From Rhynchopus sp. YZ270_cl-10 (Eukaryota; Euglenozoa; Diplonemea; Diplonemida; Diplonemidae): DNA of 64,000 bases. The notes beneath the pieces are model-generated. The model did no database searches. It was not told the DNA's origin and saw nothing but the letters and a program-made list of their open reading frames with translations. A program made the translations under genes and the position numbers. Where the stretch lies: the NCBI GenBank assembly GCA_964035575.1, contig OZ037899.1:1-64000 (forward strand), written 5' to 3'. Position 1 is the first letter of the stretch; the number at the start of each line of letters is the position of its first letter. Below, in pieces: positions 63,308-64,000 of this stretch.

Positions 63308-63379
63308 TGGACATTGAGGGGTTCGAACCCTCGGCCTCCCGTATGCAGAACGGGCGCTCTACCACTGAGCTAAACGCCC
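63308..63379 (-). tRNA. tRNA-Ala (TGC)
   Basis: Acceptor GGGCGTT/AATGTCC with G3:U70, stem CCCGT/ACGGG, loop TCTGCAT with C33. Unit C only. Confidence 0.93.
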
Positions 63380-63492
63380 CTGATAAATGTCCCTCAAGGA
63401 GAGGTACTTGGGGCACGTTCTGTTCGTCTATTTTGTCAATTTTTTCAAGAACGCAACAAGCCTTGAAATTGACTCTTTCCTTTAAAACGAAT

Positions 63493-63564
63493 GCCCGCCT
63501 AGCTCAGCGGTAGAGCGTTGGACTTTTAATCCAATGGTCGTGGGTTCGATCCCCACGGCGGGTG
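63493..63564 (+). tRNA. tRNA-Lys (TTT)
   Basis: Acceptor GCCCGCC/GGCGGGT, stem TTGGA/TCCAA, loop CTTTTAA. Confidence 0.95.
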
Positions 63565-63643
63565 CCTACTTTTTTGGATCAATTGGATTCTCTTTTTTTT
63601 GTGCTCATTTTCAGGATCTGGGGCGTTGTACTTCCTCAACTAT

Positions 63644-63725
63644 GCTGACGTATCCAAGTGGTTACGGAGGTGGACTTGAAATCCACTGGGCTCTGCCCGC
63701 GCAGGTTCGAACCCTGCCGTCAGCG
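63644..63725 (+). tRNA. tRNA-Ser (TGA)
   Basis: 82 nt; stem GTGGA/TCCAC, loop CTTGAAA; body very close to the tRNA-Ser (CGA) gene at 58383. Confidence 0.95.
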
Positions 63726-63842
63726 TTCTTTACCTTTTCGTTTGATTTCTGGGATTTATGTTTTTGCCATCAAATGCAAAGATTGAAGATGTGTGTGTGA
63801 CAAAGCTCCAAAAAATATTGAAAACACTTGGAAAAAGAAAAG

Positions 63843-63914
63843 TTCTCCCACGCGGGTTTGAACCGCGGCTACTGGATTCAAAGTCCAGGGTGCTAACCAC
63901 TACACCATAGGAGA
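63843..63914 (-). tRNA. tRNA-Gln (TTG)
   Basis: Stem CTGGA/TCCAG, loop CTTTGAA; same acceptor 5' strand as the CTG isoacceptor at 22120. Confidence 0.95.
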
Positions 63915-64000
63915 GATAATCCGGATCCTTTTGTTCACACAACAACGATGGAAAATTTGGTGGTTGCAGGTACACACAAGTACCCCACGTTGATTCTTCG

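Larger units (their letters stand above)
53519..64000 (+). repeat. Tandem unit C, partial and rearranged
   Basis: Third copy, cut by the window end. It matches A from 53519 to ~56560 (offset about 49,036-49,039), then jumps to the counterpart of A 18233, so the 401-bp array, LINE, satellite, first 5S gene and the 5' half of X1 are missing. From ~58300 it has tRNA genes and palindromes absent from A and B. The 61081-62531 tRNA block is again homologous to A 19576-21085. Confidence 0.95.

Overview
The window is nuclear DNA of a euglenozoan, most likely a diplonemid. The clearest sign is a spliced-leader (SL) RNA gene whose 40-nt exon ends CAGTTTCTGTACTTCATTG directly before a GTATGG splice site. 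That pattern is shared with kinetoplastid and diplonemid SL RNAs, and the exon 5' half (CCAACGATTT...AAAGC) is closest to the diplonemid leader as I remember it. No ordinary single-copy protein gene is visible. The locus is a tandemly amplified small-RNA gene factory.

Layout. Positions 1-4482 are a near-perfect TTTGCGGG array. It abuts three head-to-tail copies of one large unit: A (4483-27880, 23,398 bp), B (27881-53518, 25,638 bp) and C (53519 to the window end, incomplete). In A and B each unit holds, in order: one SL RNA gene; a 4.7-kb spacer of degenerate repeats, GC-rich hairpins and a 401-bp tandem repeat; a full-length LINE inserted in a ~165-bp satellite; a 5S rRNA gene; a structured RNA gene 'X1'; 15 tRNA genes with a second 5S gene among them; two more 5S genes flanking a candidate RNA 'Y'; U1, U5, U4 and U2 snRNA genes; a second, inverted copy of the structured RNA ('X2'); an SL gene; SRP (7SL) RNA; another SL gene; U6; and two more SL genes. 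Unit B has one SL gene fewer, and a 2.8-kb poly(A)-tailed retrocopy has replaced the 5' end of its SRP RNA gene. Unit C lacks the 401-bp array, the LINE, the satellite and the 5' half of X1, through a deletion with a fold-back junction. It carries an alternative tRNA set (20 genes in view) and a block of large palindromes with tRNA-like sequences.

Function. One repeat unit encodes all five major spliceosomal snRNAs, the trans-splicing SL RNA, the SRP RNA, 5S rRNA and a large share of the tRNAs. Two promoter modules are directly readable. A proximal element, CWGGGAAGCRTG, lies 39-40 nt upstream of every SL gene and of U2, U4, U5 and (allowing for an uncertain start) U1. A different ~37-bp dyad element (ACAAGACA-GGGT-TGTCTTGT plus TGGAGGTGGGTCAGGG) lies ~22-24 nt upstream of U6, SRP RNA, both X copies and Y. 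The first class looks Sm/Pol II-type, the second Pol III-type. X and Y are candidate undescribed RNAs found through the second element.

Limits. Identities come from reading motifs by eye. RNA ends are estimated from conserved motifs, promoter spacing and T-runs. Long open frames in the TTTGCGGG array and the many 60-130 codon frames in the spacers are not considered genes.
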